DNA of 64,000 bases from Thermocatellispora tengchongensis (GCF_014202315.1 NZ_JACHGN010000006.1:62001-126000), one strand, 5' to 3'. Shown: positions 7,647 to 15,704, counted from the stretch's first letter. Numbers and translations are program-made. Notes: a model not told the origin generated them from the letters alone.

Positions 7647-8843
7647 ATGCGCGCACTCATCGATGTCGCCGTCATCGGCGCCGGCCCGTACGGTTTGTCC
7701 GCGGCGGCGCACGCCGTTTCCGCCGGATTGGACGTGCGCGTTTTCGGGCGTCCGATGCGCGCCTGGGAGCGGCACATGCCGCGCGGCATGTTCCTCAAAT
7801 CGGAGCCCGCGGCCTCCGACCTGGCCGACCCGCGGCGCGTCCACACCCTGGACGCGTACTGCCGGCACGAGGCGCTCCCGTGCGCCTACGGACACCCGGT
7901 GCCGGTGGAGACCTTCACCGGCTACGGCCGCTGGTTCTGCGAGCGGGCCGTCGGCGACGCGCTGGAGGAGCGCGACATCGCCGAGGTCCGCGCCACCGGA
8001 GACGGCTTCCTGCTGCGGACGGCGTGCGAGCAGCAGGTCCGCGCCCGCGCGGTCGTGCTCGCGGTGGGGTTCGTGCCCTTCGCCCGCAGGCCGCCCGTCC
8101 TGGCCCTGCTCGCCCCCGAGCTGTGCTCCCACAGTTGCGAGCACGACCGGCTGTCCCGCTTCGCGGGCGCCGAGGTGGCGGTCGTGGGCGCGGGGCAGTC
8201 CGCCCTGGAGACCGCCGCGCTGCTGCGCGAGGCGGGGGCGCGGCCCACCGTGCTGGCCCGCGCCCCGGAACTGCGCTGGAACGCCGTCCCCCAGCCCCGG
8301 CGCGGCCCGCTGCGCCGGCTCGCCGCGCCGCACTCCGGCCTGGGCGCCGGATGGGGGACCTGGACCTGGGCCGAGCACCCCGGGCTCGTCCGCCACCTGC
8401 CCGCCCGCGCCCGCCACCACGCGGTGCGCACCGCGCTCGGCCCCGCCGGGGCCTGGTGGCTGAGGGAACGCTTCGCCGGCCGGGTCCCGCTGCACACCGG
8501 GGTGCGGATCGCCTCCGCCGAACCCGGCCGCGGGGTGCGCCTCACCCTGGTCGGGGCGGACGGCGCCACCGCCACCATGCGCGCCGACCACGTGATCGCC
8601 GCCACCGGCTACGCCGTGGACGTCACGCGCATCGGCGTACTGGAGGAGTCGCTGCGCCGCGCGATCCGCACCGACGGGGCGATGCCGCGGCTGAGCCGCA
8701 CCTTCGAGACCTCCGTCCCCGGGCTCTATCTGACCGGCCTGGCCGCGGCCGGCACCTTCGGTCCGGCCATGCGCTTCGTCTACGGCGCCGCGTTCGCCGC
8801 CCGCCGCCTCACCCAGGGGCTGCGCCGCGGGGGCGCCCGCTGA
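7647..8843 (+). CDS. FAD/NAD(P)-binding oxidoreductase, N-hydroxylase-like
   Basis: 398 residues. Two dinucleotide folds are visible: VAVIGAGPYGLSAAAHA (FAD) at the N-terminus and VAVVGAGQSALETAALLREAGA (NAD(P)H) mid-protein. The FATGY-type motif appears as VIAATGYAVD, and GLYLTGLAAAGTFGPAMRFVYG closes the FAD site. This is the layout of class B flavin monooxygenases and L-lysine/L-ornithine N-hydroxylase relatives. GGGGGAGGA directly precedes the ATG. It follows the ATP-grasp gene by 47 bases and probably shares its transcript. It might oxidise the product or substrate of that ligase; this is inference. Confidence 0.8.
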   Translation: MRALIDVAVIGAGPYGLSAAAHAVSAGLDVRVFGRPMRAWERHMPRGMFLKSEPAASDLADPRRVHTLDAYCRHEALPCAYGHPVPVETFTGYGRWFCERAVGDALEERDIAEVRATGDGFLLRTACEQQVRARAVVLAVGFVPFARRPPVLALLAPELCSHSCEHDRLSRFAGAEVAVVGAGQSALETAALLREAGARPTVLARAPELRWNAVPQPRRGPLRRLAAPHSGLGAGWGTWTWAEHPGLVRHLPARARHHAVRTALGPAGAWWLRERFAGRVPLHTGVRIASAEPGRGVRLTLVGADGATATMRADHVIAATGYAVDVTRIGVLEESLRRAIRTDGAMPRLSRTFETSVPGLYLTGLAAAGTFGPAMRFVYGAAFAARRLTQGLRRGGAR

Positions 8844-8879
8844 CCCGGCACACACCTACTCACAGGGGGAACAGCCACC

Positions 8880-10118
8880 ATGAATCCACACTCCGGCCTC
8901 GGCCGCCGCGCCGGTAGGGCGGCCCTCGGCGCCGCCATCGCCGCGGCGGCCGTACTGTCGGCGGCGGACGCCGGCACCGGCGCGGCCCGCGAGCCCCGTA
9001 CGGGGGAGAGCGGGCAGTCCCGGTTCACCAACACGCCGCAGCGGGCCACCGGGATCACCCCGTCGGGCGTGCGCGTGACGGTGGAGAAGATCCCGGCCCG
9101 GGGCGCGTACGTCGCCTCTGCCCAGACGCTGCCCGCCGACCCCGCCGCGCCCCCCGACGAGTACATGCTGCCGGCCAATGCCAAGGCGGTCGCGGGCTTC
9201 AGCGACCGGTACGAGGGCTTCGGCGTGGCGGCCGACGGCTGGAGCCACGTCGCCACGCTGCGCTTCTCCTTCTCCCAGCCGGTACGCAACCCGCGCCTGC
9301 ACATCTCGGGCACCGGCGGGGCGACGGCCAACGACGACGGCGCCCGGGACGCGTACTGGGCCGGCCTGCGGCTGAGCGGCGGCACCCCCGCCACGCCCAC
9401 CTTCACCAAGAGCGCCGGCTTCCCCGGATACACCGTGTCATCCACGCGGATCATGCCCGGCCGGTCGCTGCCGGCGGGCAGGCCGGCCTGCGGCGTGGTC
9501 TACCTGTGCGGCTCGGCCCAGGTGGACGGCACGGTGACCTCCTTCACGGTCGAGTTGCACACCCGCAACGTCCGCTACAACGGCGGGGCCGGCGCGCCGT
9601 TCTTCTACGGGGCCTTCCGGGTCACGCTGGAGGAGGACCACTCCGACGCCCCGGCCTCCTACGGCGCGGCCTCCCACACCGTCACCGACGCCTTCCTCGG
9701 CGGCGGCGCGACCGCCGACCAGCCCGGCAGCGTCGCCTTCACGCCCCGCGCCCTGCCCCGCGACACCGACGACGCGCTGGCCCGCACGCCCGCCCCGATC
9801 CGCATCCGGTCCCAGCGGGGGCGCCACTGGCTCACCGTCCCGGTCGCCACGCGCTCGGCCACGGTGCTGTCGGGCTGGCTCGACCTGGACCGCGACGGCG
9901 TCTTCGAACCCGGCGAGCGGGCCCGGAACCCGCTGCCGGCCAAGGCGACCCGCGCCACGCTGTCGTGGCCGATACCGCCCGGCACCCGGCCGGGCGCGTC
10001 CTGGCTGCGCCTCCGCCTGGCCACGCCGGGCCAGGCGGAGACGCCCACGGGCTGGGCCGACAGCGGCGAGGTCGAAGACCACCCCGTCCTGATCTCCGGG
10101 CCGGCTCACGGCCGCTGA
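8880..10118 (+). CDS. Secreted GEVED-domain protein
   Basis: 412 residues with a signal peptide (RRAGRAALGAAIAAAAVLSAADAG) and no further membrane segments. The C-terminus holds a GEVED domain: WLDLDRDGVFEPGERA, then WLRLRLA and the diagnostic DSGEVEDHPV. The preceding part is a beta-rich extracellular region (DRYEGFGVAADGW, RFSFSQPVRNPRLHISGTGG). GEVED domains occur in surface or secreted proteins of many bacteria, often adhesive or matrix-related; the acidic DxDxDG-like loop suggests calcium binding. GGGGGAA precedes the ATG. It ends the glycan locus and may be a matrix protein that works with the polysaccharide. Confidence 0.75.
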   Translation: MNPHSGLGRRAGRAALGAAIAAAAVLSAADAGTGAAREPRTGESGQSRFTNTPQRATGITPSGVRVTVEKIPARGAYVASAQTLPADPAAPPDEYMLPANAKAVAGFSDRYEGFGVAADGWSHVATLRFSFSQPVRNPRLHISGTGGATANDDGARDAYWAGLRLSGGTPATPTFTKSAGFPGYTVSSTRIMPGRSLPAGRPACGVVYLCGSAQVDGTVTSFTVELHTRNVRYNGGAGAPFFYGAFRVTLEEDHSDAPASYGAASHTVTDAFLGGGATADQPGSVAFTPRALPRDTDDALARTPAPIRIRSQRGRHWLTVPVATRSATVLSGWLDLDRDGVFEPGERARNPLPAKATRATLSWPIPPGTRPGASWLRLRLATPGQAETPTGWADSGEVEDHPVLISGPAHGR

Positions 10119-10132
10119 CCGCTCTCCGGGCG

Positions 10133-11044
10133 TCAGAGGGGGTCGCCGAGGGGCCCGTACTCGGCTTCCAGGGCATCGGCCCAGTACGCCGCCCAGTCGG
10201 GCTGCGTGCCGTCGGCGTCGGTGAAGCCGTACTCCTTGTACAGGCCCCAGGTGGCCAGGGCGCGCCCGGTCTTGGCCATGACGGCGGGGTCGGCGGCCAG
10301 GGCGGCGACCGCCCGCCCCAGGTAGGCGGGGGTCTCGGAGTGGGCGAAGTGCGGGTCCTTCGCGGCGCCGTCGCGCCAGCCGGCCTCGGTGACGCCGAGG
10401 TGCTCCAGCACGGCCTCCGAGCGCAGGAAGCCGGGCGTGATCGCCACGGCCGCGACGCCGTGCGGCTTCAGCTCCGCGGCCTGGGCGACGGCGAGCCGGA
10501 TCACGGCCGACTTCGCCAGGTCGTAGAAGAACGAACCGCGATATCTGGCGGTGTTGCCGTCGGTGACCTCCACCACCAGGCCGCTCCCGCGCGCGACCAT
10601 CAGGGGGAGCGCGTACCGGCTGGTGATGATGTGGGTCTCCACGGCCTGCCGCAGCAGCCGCAGGCCGGTGTCCAGGTCCTGCTCCCACAAGGGGTGCTCC
10701 CAGTCGGTCAGCGGGTCGCCGCCCCACACCGAGTTGACCAGGATGTCGAGCCGCCCGTCCTGCTCTGCGGCGATCCGGCCGACCAGGGCGCGGACCTCCT
10801 CGGGACGGCTGTGGTCGGTGCGGACGGCGATCCCGGCGCCGCCGGCCGCGTTGACCCGCTCGGCCGTCTCCTCGATGGTCTCCGGACGGTCCAGGCCGGA
10901 GCGTCCGGCCACACTGCTGCGCCCGGTGACGTACACGGTGGCGCCCGCGGCGCCCAGCTCGACGGCGATGCCCCGCCCTCCGCCCCGGGTGCCTCCCGCG
11001 ACCAGGGCGACCTTCCCGGCGAGGGGCTGCTTGTCGTTGACCAT
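10133..11044 (-). CDS. SDR family oxidoreductase
   Basis: 303 residues. The N-terminus KVALVAGGTRGGGRGIAVELGAAGATVYVTGRS contains the TGxxxGxG-type cofactor motif, here AGGTRGGGRG. The mid region has ILVNSVWGG (in place of NNAG), and the catalytic region reads YRGSFFYDLAKSAV with Tyr-x3-Lys. It is a classical-type short-chain dehydrogenase/reductase that binds NAD(P). Its ATG overlaps the stop of the upstream TetR gene (ATGATG context, with GGAGG just ahead), so the pair is coupled. It is likely under control of that regulator. Substrate unknown. Confidence 0.85.
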   Translation of the reverse strand: MVNDKQPLAGKVALVAGGTRGGGRGIAVELGAAGATVYVTGRSSVAGRSGLDRPETIEETAERVNAAGGAGIAVRTDHSRPEEVRALVGRIAAEQDGRLDILVNSVWGGDPLTDWEHPLWEQDLDTGLRLLRQAVETHIITSRYALPLMVARGSGLVVEVTDGNTARYRGSFFYDLAKSAVIRLAVAQAAELKPHGVAAVAITPGFLRSEAVLEHLGVTEAGWRDGAAKDPHFAHSETPAYLGRAVAALAADPAVMAKTGRALATWGLYKEYGFTDADGTQPDWAAYWADALEAEYGPLGDPL

Positions 11045-11658
11045 CATTCCTCCAGAACGGCACCGCCACCGGGCGGCACGTGGGGCGACAGGACGGCGTG
11101 GAGCGCGGCCCGCAACCGCCGCGGCAGCGTGTCCCGCCGGTCGAGGGCCCAGGCCAGCCCGGTGCCGGCGATGATCGCCTGCACGGACTCGGCCAGGGCC
11201 GCCGGATCGGTCCCGGCCCGCAGCTCCCCCGCGGAGACCGCCTCGTCCAGCAGCGCCCGGATCGCCCGGCCCTGGGACTCGTGGACGGCCAGCGCGTACG
11301 GACGGAGCTGCGGATCGGTCAGGTCCAGGCACAGGAACGCCAGGTGGTTGGCGAAGGTCTCCGGCGTGGCCATGGCGGCCATCGACTCCGCGGCCAATGC
11401 CGCCAGCGCCGCCAGCGGGGAGGGATGGCCCTCGCGCAGCCGCGCGTAGCGCGCGTCGGCCTCCGCGGCCGACCGCTCGGCCACCGCCACCATCAGCCCG
11501 TGCTTGGACCCGAACCGCTGCACGAGAGTGCCCGGCACCAGCCCGACCTCCTTGGCCACCGCGCCCAGAGTCAGCCCCGCGGGCCCCACCCGCCCGATCA
11601 CCTCGACCGCCGCCCGCAAGATCACCGAATCATCGATCCCCCGCGGCCGCCCCGCCAT
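11044..11658 (-). CDS. TetR family transcriptional regulator
   Basis: 204 residues. The N-terminal helix-turn-helix is clear: DDSVILRAAVEVIGRVGPAGLTLGAVAKEVGLVPGTLVQRFGSKHGLMVAV. The C-terminal ligand domain is divergent. The ATG at 11658 is preferred over the in-frame TTG at 11673 because GGAGG lies just upstream. It is the first gene of a two-gene operon with the SDR. An imperfect 20-bp palindrome directly upstream is the probable operator for autoregulation. Confidence 0.88.
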   Translation of the reverse strand: MAGRPRGIDDSVILRAAVEVIGRVGPAGLTLGAVAKEVGLVPGTLVQRFGSKHGLMVAVAERSAAEADARYARLREGHPSPLAALAALAAESMAAMATPETFANHLAFLCLDLTDPQLRPYALAVHESQGRAIRALLDEAVSAGELRAGTDPAALAESVQAIIAGTGLAWALDRRDTLPRRLRAALHAVLSPHVPPGGGAVLEE

Positions 11659-11676
11659 CCCCGCCCCCTCCAATTC

Positions 11677-11696
11677 ATAAATGCACGTTCATTTAT
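11677..11696. promoter_or_regulatory. Probable TetR operator palindrome
   Basis: ATAAATGCACGTTCATTTAT is a 20-bp near-perfect palindrome (ATAAATGnACGTnCATTTAT) about 20 bp upstream of the TetR start. It is strikingly AT-rich in a high-GC context. Position and symmetry fit an autoregulatory TetR site. Confidence 0.7.
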
Positions 11697-12415
11697 TAAA
11701 TCACCCCCAAGTCGCCGCCGGCAACCGGACCGCGGACGGCGGAGACGTGCTCGATCCCGGCAGCCGGGGGCGGGCTGGGCCTGCGGCGTGCTCCGGCCCT
11801 GTGGTCGGGGTGGGGTCGGCTTGGAGCGTGCTCGATCCCCTCAGCCGGAGGGATGGGTCTGGAGTGGGTTCGGTCTCGGGTGGACGGAGGCGGGATGGGT
11901 CTGGGGGTAGGTGCCAGTGGTCGGCGGTGGGCTACGTCCGGCACGGATGGCCAGGACGCTCCCGCGTGCGGGGGACGAAGCCCGGCACCCGACCGTCCTC
12001 GCCCCTAGAGAGCGGATGGAGCACGCCCGCCCCCACCCCGCCTCCCGGCGGCGGGAACGGAGCACACACCCCAGTCCCCGCCCTCGGTCACCGACCACCG
12101 GCGGCCGTCGGGGTGGGCCACGGGGGAACGGCGGGGGAGCGTGGCCGGTCCCGCCGCAAGGGGAAGGTGACATCGCGCGCGCCTCTTGGCCCGAACTCCG
12201 GCCGGGTGTGCCATTGCGGGGCTCCACCGCGCCCCGGTGAGCCGACCGCGATCGAGCCGGGATGGGCGGGGTGTGCTCACGTTCGGGGGCGAGAGCGCCC
12301 GGAGGGGCGCTGCGGATAGTGGCCGGATGGTCGCGCGCGGAGCGTGCTCGCCCCATACGCCACGCTCGCTTGACCGAGTGCCGGGGGCGCGCGCGGGGGT
12401 GGCCGGTGGGACGGG
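11697..12415. other. Gene-free stretch of about 0.7 kb
   Basis: No reading frame here has family motifs, believable composition or a ribosome site. The stretch holds a direct repeat, GTGCTCGATCCC-NN-CAGCCGG-like, at 11747 and 11828 (81 bp apart), and a shorter relative near 12343. On one side is the TetR operator, on the other the 3' end of an SDR gene. It may be decayed coding DNA or an old insertion scar; I see nothing functional. Confidence 0.5.
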
Positions 12416-13147
12416 TCAGCGGCGCCAGCCGCCGTCCACGGGGAGGTTGACCGCGTTGACGGCCGGGTTCTCCAGCAGGAAGACCGACGCCTCGACCACG
12501 TCGGCCATGGTGGGAATCCGGCCGGTGAGCATGCGGTGCTTCGCCGCCTCCAGAACCTCCGCCCCGCCCGCCCAGTACGGGGTGTCCGCGACCATGCCCG
12601 GGTGGATCGCGTTGACGCGCACCGGTGCCAGCTCGGCCGCCAGGGTGGCAACCATGCCGGTGATCCCGCCGTTGACGATCGACACCGTGGTGGAGCCGGG
12701 GTAGGGCCACTCCCGTGCGGCGCCGCCGAACAGCAGGACCGCGGCGTCCTCGGACAGGCGGCGGGCCAGCGTGTGCACGACCTCGGTGTAGCCGACCAGC
12801 TTCAGCGTCGTCAGGTGCCGGGCCCTGGCGTGGTCGTAGTCCGCCACGGTGTTGCGGTCGCGGTCCACCGCCACCAGGGCCAGCCGGTCCACTTCGCCCA
12901 CGTCGGCGAGCGCGGCGGCCAGGGCGCCGGGCGCGGTCAGATCCAGCGGGATCCCCCGGGCCGAGCCGCCCGCCGCCGCCCCTGTGCCCGTGCCGGGTTC
13001 GATGTCGGCGCTGATGGCGGCTGCGGTCTTGGTGGCGCGGTCGGTGTCACGGCCGGTCAGGACCACCGTCCGTCCCAGCCGTACGTAGTGCCGTGCCAGT
13101 TCCAGGCCGATCCCGCTGGTGCCTCCGACGATCACCACGTCGCCCAT
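12416..13147 (-). CDS. SDR family oxidoreductase
   Basis: 243 residues. VVIVGGTSGIGLELARHYVRLGRTVVLTGRD carries the TGxxxGIG cofactor motif as GGTSGIG. The usual catalytic Tyr-x3-Lys is not obvious: the corresponding region reads GSTTVSIVNGGITGMVATLAAELAPVRVNAIHPG, so Lys is replaced and activity may differ from classical SDRs. Starts at 13147 or 13153 are both possible, with GGAGGAG upstream. It is divergent from the ECF41 sigma gene. ECF41 neighbours are often small oxidoreductases, but this gene points the other way and has no recognisable ECF41 promoter. Confidence 0.75.
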   Translation of the reverse strand: MGDVVIVGGTSGIGLELARHYVRLGRTVVLTGRDTDRATKTAAAISADIEPGTGTGAAAGGSARGIPLDLTAPGALAAALADVGEVDRLALVAVDRDRNTVADYDHARARHLTTLKLVGYTEVVHTLARRLSEDAAVLLFGGAAREWPYPGSTTVSIVNGGITGMVATLAAELAPVRVNAIHPGMVADTPYWAGGAEVLEAAKHRMLTGRIPTMADVVEASVFLLENPAVNAVNLPVDGGWRR

Positions 13148-13285
13148 GTTCATGCTCCTCCCGCTTCGGAAGCTCCGTACGGCGCGACCGTAGGCGGGGC
13201 GACTTGTGCCGCGCTTCACCGGCGCTTTAGGGCCATGTCGCACGGCTCGTGGGCGGGTGACGGGCCTGCCCGTAGGGTGTGACCC

Positions 13286-14185
13286 GTGGGAGAGGAATTC
13301 GAGGAGCATCGTGCGCGGCTGTTCGCCCTGGCGTACCGGCTGCTCGGCTCCGCCGCCGAGGCCGAGGACGCCGTGCAGGACGCCTACCTGCGGTGGAACG
13401 GCGCCGAACGGGTCGCCATCGCGGCGCCCGGCGCGTGGCTGGCCAAGGTGCTCACGAACATCTGCCTGAACCGCCTGACCTCCTCCCGGGCGCGGCGGGA
13501 GGAGTACATCGGGCCGTGGCTGCCCGAGCCGATCCTCACCGACGGGCCGTCCGAGCTGGCGGAGCGCCGCGACTCGGTCTCGATGGCGTTCCTCGTCCTG
13601 CTCGAACGGCTCACCCCCGCCGAGCGTGCCGTCTTCGTGCTGCGCGAGGCGTTCTCCTACGGCTACCGGGAGATCGCCGAGGTGCTCGACCTCTCCGAGG
13701 CGAACTGCCGCCAGCTCCACCGCAGGGCGCAGCAGCGGGTCGGGGAGCGGCGCAGGTTCGAGGCCGCGGCCGGGACGCGCCGGCGCATCGTGGAGCGCTT
13801 CCTCCGGGCCGCCCGCAGCGGCGACCTCGCGGGCCTGGAGAGCGCGCTCGCCGCCGACGTGGTGGCCTGGGCCGACGGCGGGGGCAGGGCGGGGGCGGCC
13901 CTGCGTCCCATCGTGGGCGCGGCCAAGGTGGGCCGTTACGTCATGGGGCTGGCCGGGCGCGGCGCCGCCGCGGGCTACGCCCTGGCGCAGGCGGAGGTCA
14001 ACGGCGAGCCCGGCGTGCTGGCCTTCCTCGACGGTGTGCTGCGCTCCGTGTTCGTCATCGAGACCGACGGGGAGCGCATCTACGGCGTGCGCACCGTACT
14101 GAATCCCGACAAACTTGGATATATCGCTCAGCAGTTGGTGTCCAGGGGTGAGTTGTCACATTCCGAGGGAGTCGCCGGTTCCTAG
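13286..14185 (+). CDS. ECF41-type RNA polymerase sigma factor (SigJ-like) with SnoaL-like C-terminal domain
   Basis: 299 residues. Sigma region 2 (EHRARLFALAYRLLGSAAEAEDAVQDAYLRW) and region 4 (LTPAERAVFVLREAFSYGYREIAEVLDLSEANCRQLHRRAQQRV) are clear. Between and after them are the ECF41 hallmarks WLPEP, and NPDKL near the C-terminus, with a SnoaL-like extension of about 110 residues that in characterised members modulates activity. No anti-sigma gene is adjacent, as is typical of this group. The GTG start lies seven bases after TAGGGT, so the transcript may be leaderless. Two genes immediately downstream are probable targets. Confidence 0.92.
   Translation: MGEEFEEHRARLFALAYRLLGSAAEAEDAVQDAYLRWNGAERVAIAAPGAWLAKVLTNICLNRLTSSRARREEYIGPWLPEPILTDGPSELAERRDSVSMAFLVLLERLTPAERAVFVLREAFSYGYREIAEVLDLSEANCRQLHRRAQQRVGERRRFEAAAGTRRRIVERFLRAARSGDLAGLESALAADVVAWADGGGRAGAALRPIVGAAKVGRYVMGLAGRGAAAGYALAQAEVNGEPGVLAFLDGVLRSVFVIETDGERIYGVRTVLNPDKLGYIAQQLVSRGELSHSEGVAGS
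14154..14181 (+). promoter_or_regulatory. Candidate ECF41-type promoter
   Basis: TGTCACA at 14154-14160 is an exact match to the known ECF41 -35 element. It is followed at 17 bases by GTTC, a partial match to the expected CGTC -10. It lies inside the 3' end of the sigma gene, just ahead of the SDR start at 14190. Spacing implies a transcript starting at or very near that ATG. Confidence 0.6.
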
Positions 14186-14189
14186 AGGT

Positions 14190-14981
14190 ATGAGCGAATC
14201 GATACTCGTCACCGGCGGCACCGGCACCCTGGGTCGTCACGTCGTCCCCAAGCTGGTCGAGGCGGGCGCGACCGTCCGCGTCCTGGCCCGCAAGCCGCGC
14301 GGGCAGCACGGAACCGTCATCGCCGACCTGGCCAAGGGGCCGGGCCTGGACGAGGCCGTCTCGGGCGCGACCACCGTGGTCCACCTCGCCAGCGACCCGC
14401 GCGCGAAGGGCGCCGATCTGATGGGCACCCGGCGCCTCCTCGGCGCCGCGCGCCGGGCCGGGGTGCGCCACCTCGTGTACATCTCGATCGTCGGGGTGGA
14501 CCGGCACCCGTACTCCTACTACCGCGCCAAGCGCGAGGCCGAGCTGCTGATCGAGGACTCGGGCGTGCCGTACACGATCCTGCGCACGACCCAGTTCCAC
14601 GACCTGGTCCTCTTCGCCGCGCAGGCTCTCACCCGGCTGCCCGTGGCGCCGGTCCCCGCCGGCTGGCGGTTCCAGCCCGTGGACGCGGCCGAGGTGGGCG
14701 AACGGCTGGCCGCGCTGGCGACGGCCGCGCCCGCCGGGCGCGTGCCCGACATGGGAGGACCGGAGATCCTCTCCGCCCGTGACCTGGTCCTGGCCTACCT
14801 CGAGGCGACCGGCCGCCGCCGGCCGCTCGTGAGCGTGCCGGTGCCCGGCGCGGTGTCGGCCGCGTTCCGGAACGGGGTCAACCTGGCCCCCGCCCACGCC
14901 GACGGCCGCCGGACCTTCCGCGAGTTCCTCGCCGCGAAGGCCGCGTCCGGACCCCGTGCCGCCGGGTACGGTGCCGCGTGA
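14190..14981 (+). CDS. NmrA/SDR-like NAD(P)-binding protein, probable ECF41 target
   Basis: 263 residues. SILVTGGTGTLGRHVVPKLVEAGATVRVLARK is an atypical-SDR cofactor motif (GGTGTLG), followed by VVHLASDP and YYRAKREAELLIEDSGVPYTILRTTQF. This places it with NAD(P)H-binding NmrA / epimerase-like proteins. The ATG at 14190 is only four bases after the sigma stop and has no properly spaced ribosome site, but an ECF41-like promoter ends about eight bases upstream, which suggests a leaderless transcript. Oxidoreductases and epimerase-like proteins are common ECF41 partners. Confidence 0.85.
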   Translation: MSESILVTGGTGTLGRHVVPKLVEAGATVRVLARKPRGQHGTVIADLAKGPGLDEAVSGATTVVHLASDPRAKGADLMGTRRLLGAARRAGVRHLVYISIVGVDRHPYSYYRAKREAELLIEDSGVPYTILRTTQFHDLVLFAAQALTRLPVAPVPAGWRFQPVDAAEVGERLAALATAAPAGRVPDMGGPEILSARDLVLAYLEATGRRRPLVSVPVPGAVSAAFRNGVNLAPAHADGRRTFREFLAAKAASGPRAAGYGAA

Positions 14982-15439
14982 GCGCGACGCCGTCGCCGCG
15001 CGGCCGGGCCTGGCTCCGCGCGGGGCTGGCCTACCTGGCGTTCACCGAGGCGGTCGTGGGGGCCTGGCAACTGCTGCTGCCGAAGTCGTTCTACGACGAC
15101 TTCCCGCTGCCCGGACACCCCTGGGTGTCGTCGCTGCCTCCGTACAACGAGCATCTGATGCGGGACGTCGGCGGCCTGAACCTGGGGCTGGCGCTGATCC
15201 TGGCGGTCGCCGCGATCAGGCTCGGCGCGACGCTCGCGCGCACCGCCGTGTCGGGGTACCTGCTGTTCGCGCTGCCCCACCTGCTGTTCCACCTCGGGCA
15301 CCTGCACGGTCTCGCGCCGATCGACCTGGCCGGCCAGGTCGTGACCCTCGTCATCGGCGTGATCGTGCCGATCGCGCTCCTGTACGGCCTGCGCCACCGC
15401 ACCGCCGGGGAGCGCGCCGGCGCGGGAACGGCCGCCTGA
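14978..15439 (+). CDS. Small four-helix membrane protein downstream of ECF41 partner
   Basis: 153 residues with about four hydrophobic helices: LAYLAFTEAVVGAWQLLL, LNLGLALILAVAAIRLGATL, VSGYLLFALPHLLFHLGHLHG and LAGQVVTLVIGVIVPIALLYGL. The length and topology resemble the DoxX/DUF4345-like small membrane proteins often linked to ECF41 operons, but I cannot name a family with certainty. The GTG start overlaps the previous stop (GTGA), so it is co-translated with the SDR-like protein. His-rich patch PHLLFHLGHLHG in helix 3 is notable and could bind metal or haem. Confidence 0.75.
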   Translation: MSATPSPRGRAWLRAGLAYLAFTEAVVGAWQLLLPKSFYDDFPLPGHPWVSSLPPYNEHLMRDVGGLNLGLALILAVAAIRLGATLARTAVSGYLLFALPHLLFHLGHLHGLAPIDLAGQVVTLVIGVIVPIALLYGLRHRTAGERAGAGTAA

Positions 15440-15542
15440 GGCCGGGCGACGCCGGCCCGCCGGCCACGGCCCCGGCCGTCGCGCCGCCACCCGGGTGGTC
15501 CCGGGGCGGTGGCGCGCGCGGCCCGGGCCGGACGCCCCCTCT

Positions 15543-15586
15543 CGTCTCGGAGGGTGAGACGCGGTTGAAAAACATGCAAAGCATGT
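15543..15586 (+). promoter_or_regulatory. Two inverted repeats upstream of the leader peptide
   Basis: CGTCTC-N7-GAGACG spans 15543-15561 and ACATGC-AAA-GCATGT spans 15572-15586. The second is a perfect 6-bp-arm palindrome 15 bases before the leader ATG. Either could be a protein operator or an RNA hairpin in the leader region of the sulfur operon. Confidence 0.5.
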
Positions 15587-15600
15587 AGGAAATTAGGGAT

Positions 15601-15675
15601 ATGTCCGGCTCTGTCCCACTGACCATCCGGCGGGTGGTCGACTACATGCGCGTGGCCAGCAACCGCTGTCCATGA
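15601..15675 (+). CDS. Cysteine-type regulatory leader peptide
   Basis: A 24-residue reading frame ends in RRVVDYMRVASNRCP and a stop. Short leaders with the pattern RR-x-VD-xx-RV-x-S-xx-C near the stop precede sulfur-metabolism genes in many actinobacteria, where translation through the Cys codon senses cysteine supply. Here the Cys codon (TGT) is the second last sense codon. AGGA at 15588 can serve as its ribosome site. The first structural gene of the flavin monooxygenase / ABC importer region starts 152 bases downstream, and a hairpin follows the leader stop. This strongly suggests that the operon responds to cysteine starvation. Confidence 0.8.
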   Translation: MSGSVPLTIRRVVDYMRVASNRCP

Positions 15676-15689
15676 ACGGCCGCCGCCGT

Positions 15690-15704
15690 GCTCCGATCCG
15701 GAGC
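15690..15704 (+). promoter_or_regulatory. Hairpin after the leader peptide, possible attenuator
   Basis: GCTCCG-ATC-CGGAGC is a perfect 6-bp stem with a 3-base loop, starting 14 bases after the leader stop. No U-run follows, so it is not a canonical intrinsic terminator. It could act with the stalled or freely moving ribosome on the leader. Confidence 0.5.

Noticed and set aside
13286-14154. A second ECF41 promoter (TGTCGCA at 13236) ahead of the sigma gene
   Set aside because: It has one mismatch in the -35 and no CGTC-like -10 at the right distance, so autoregulation is not supported.
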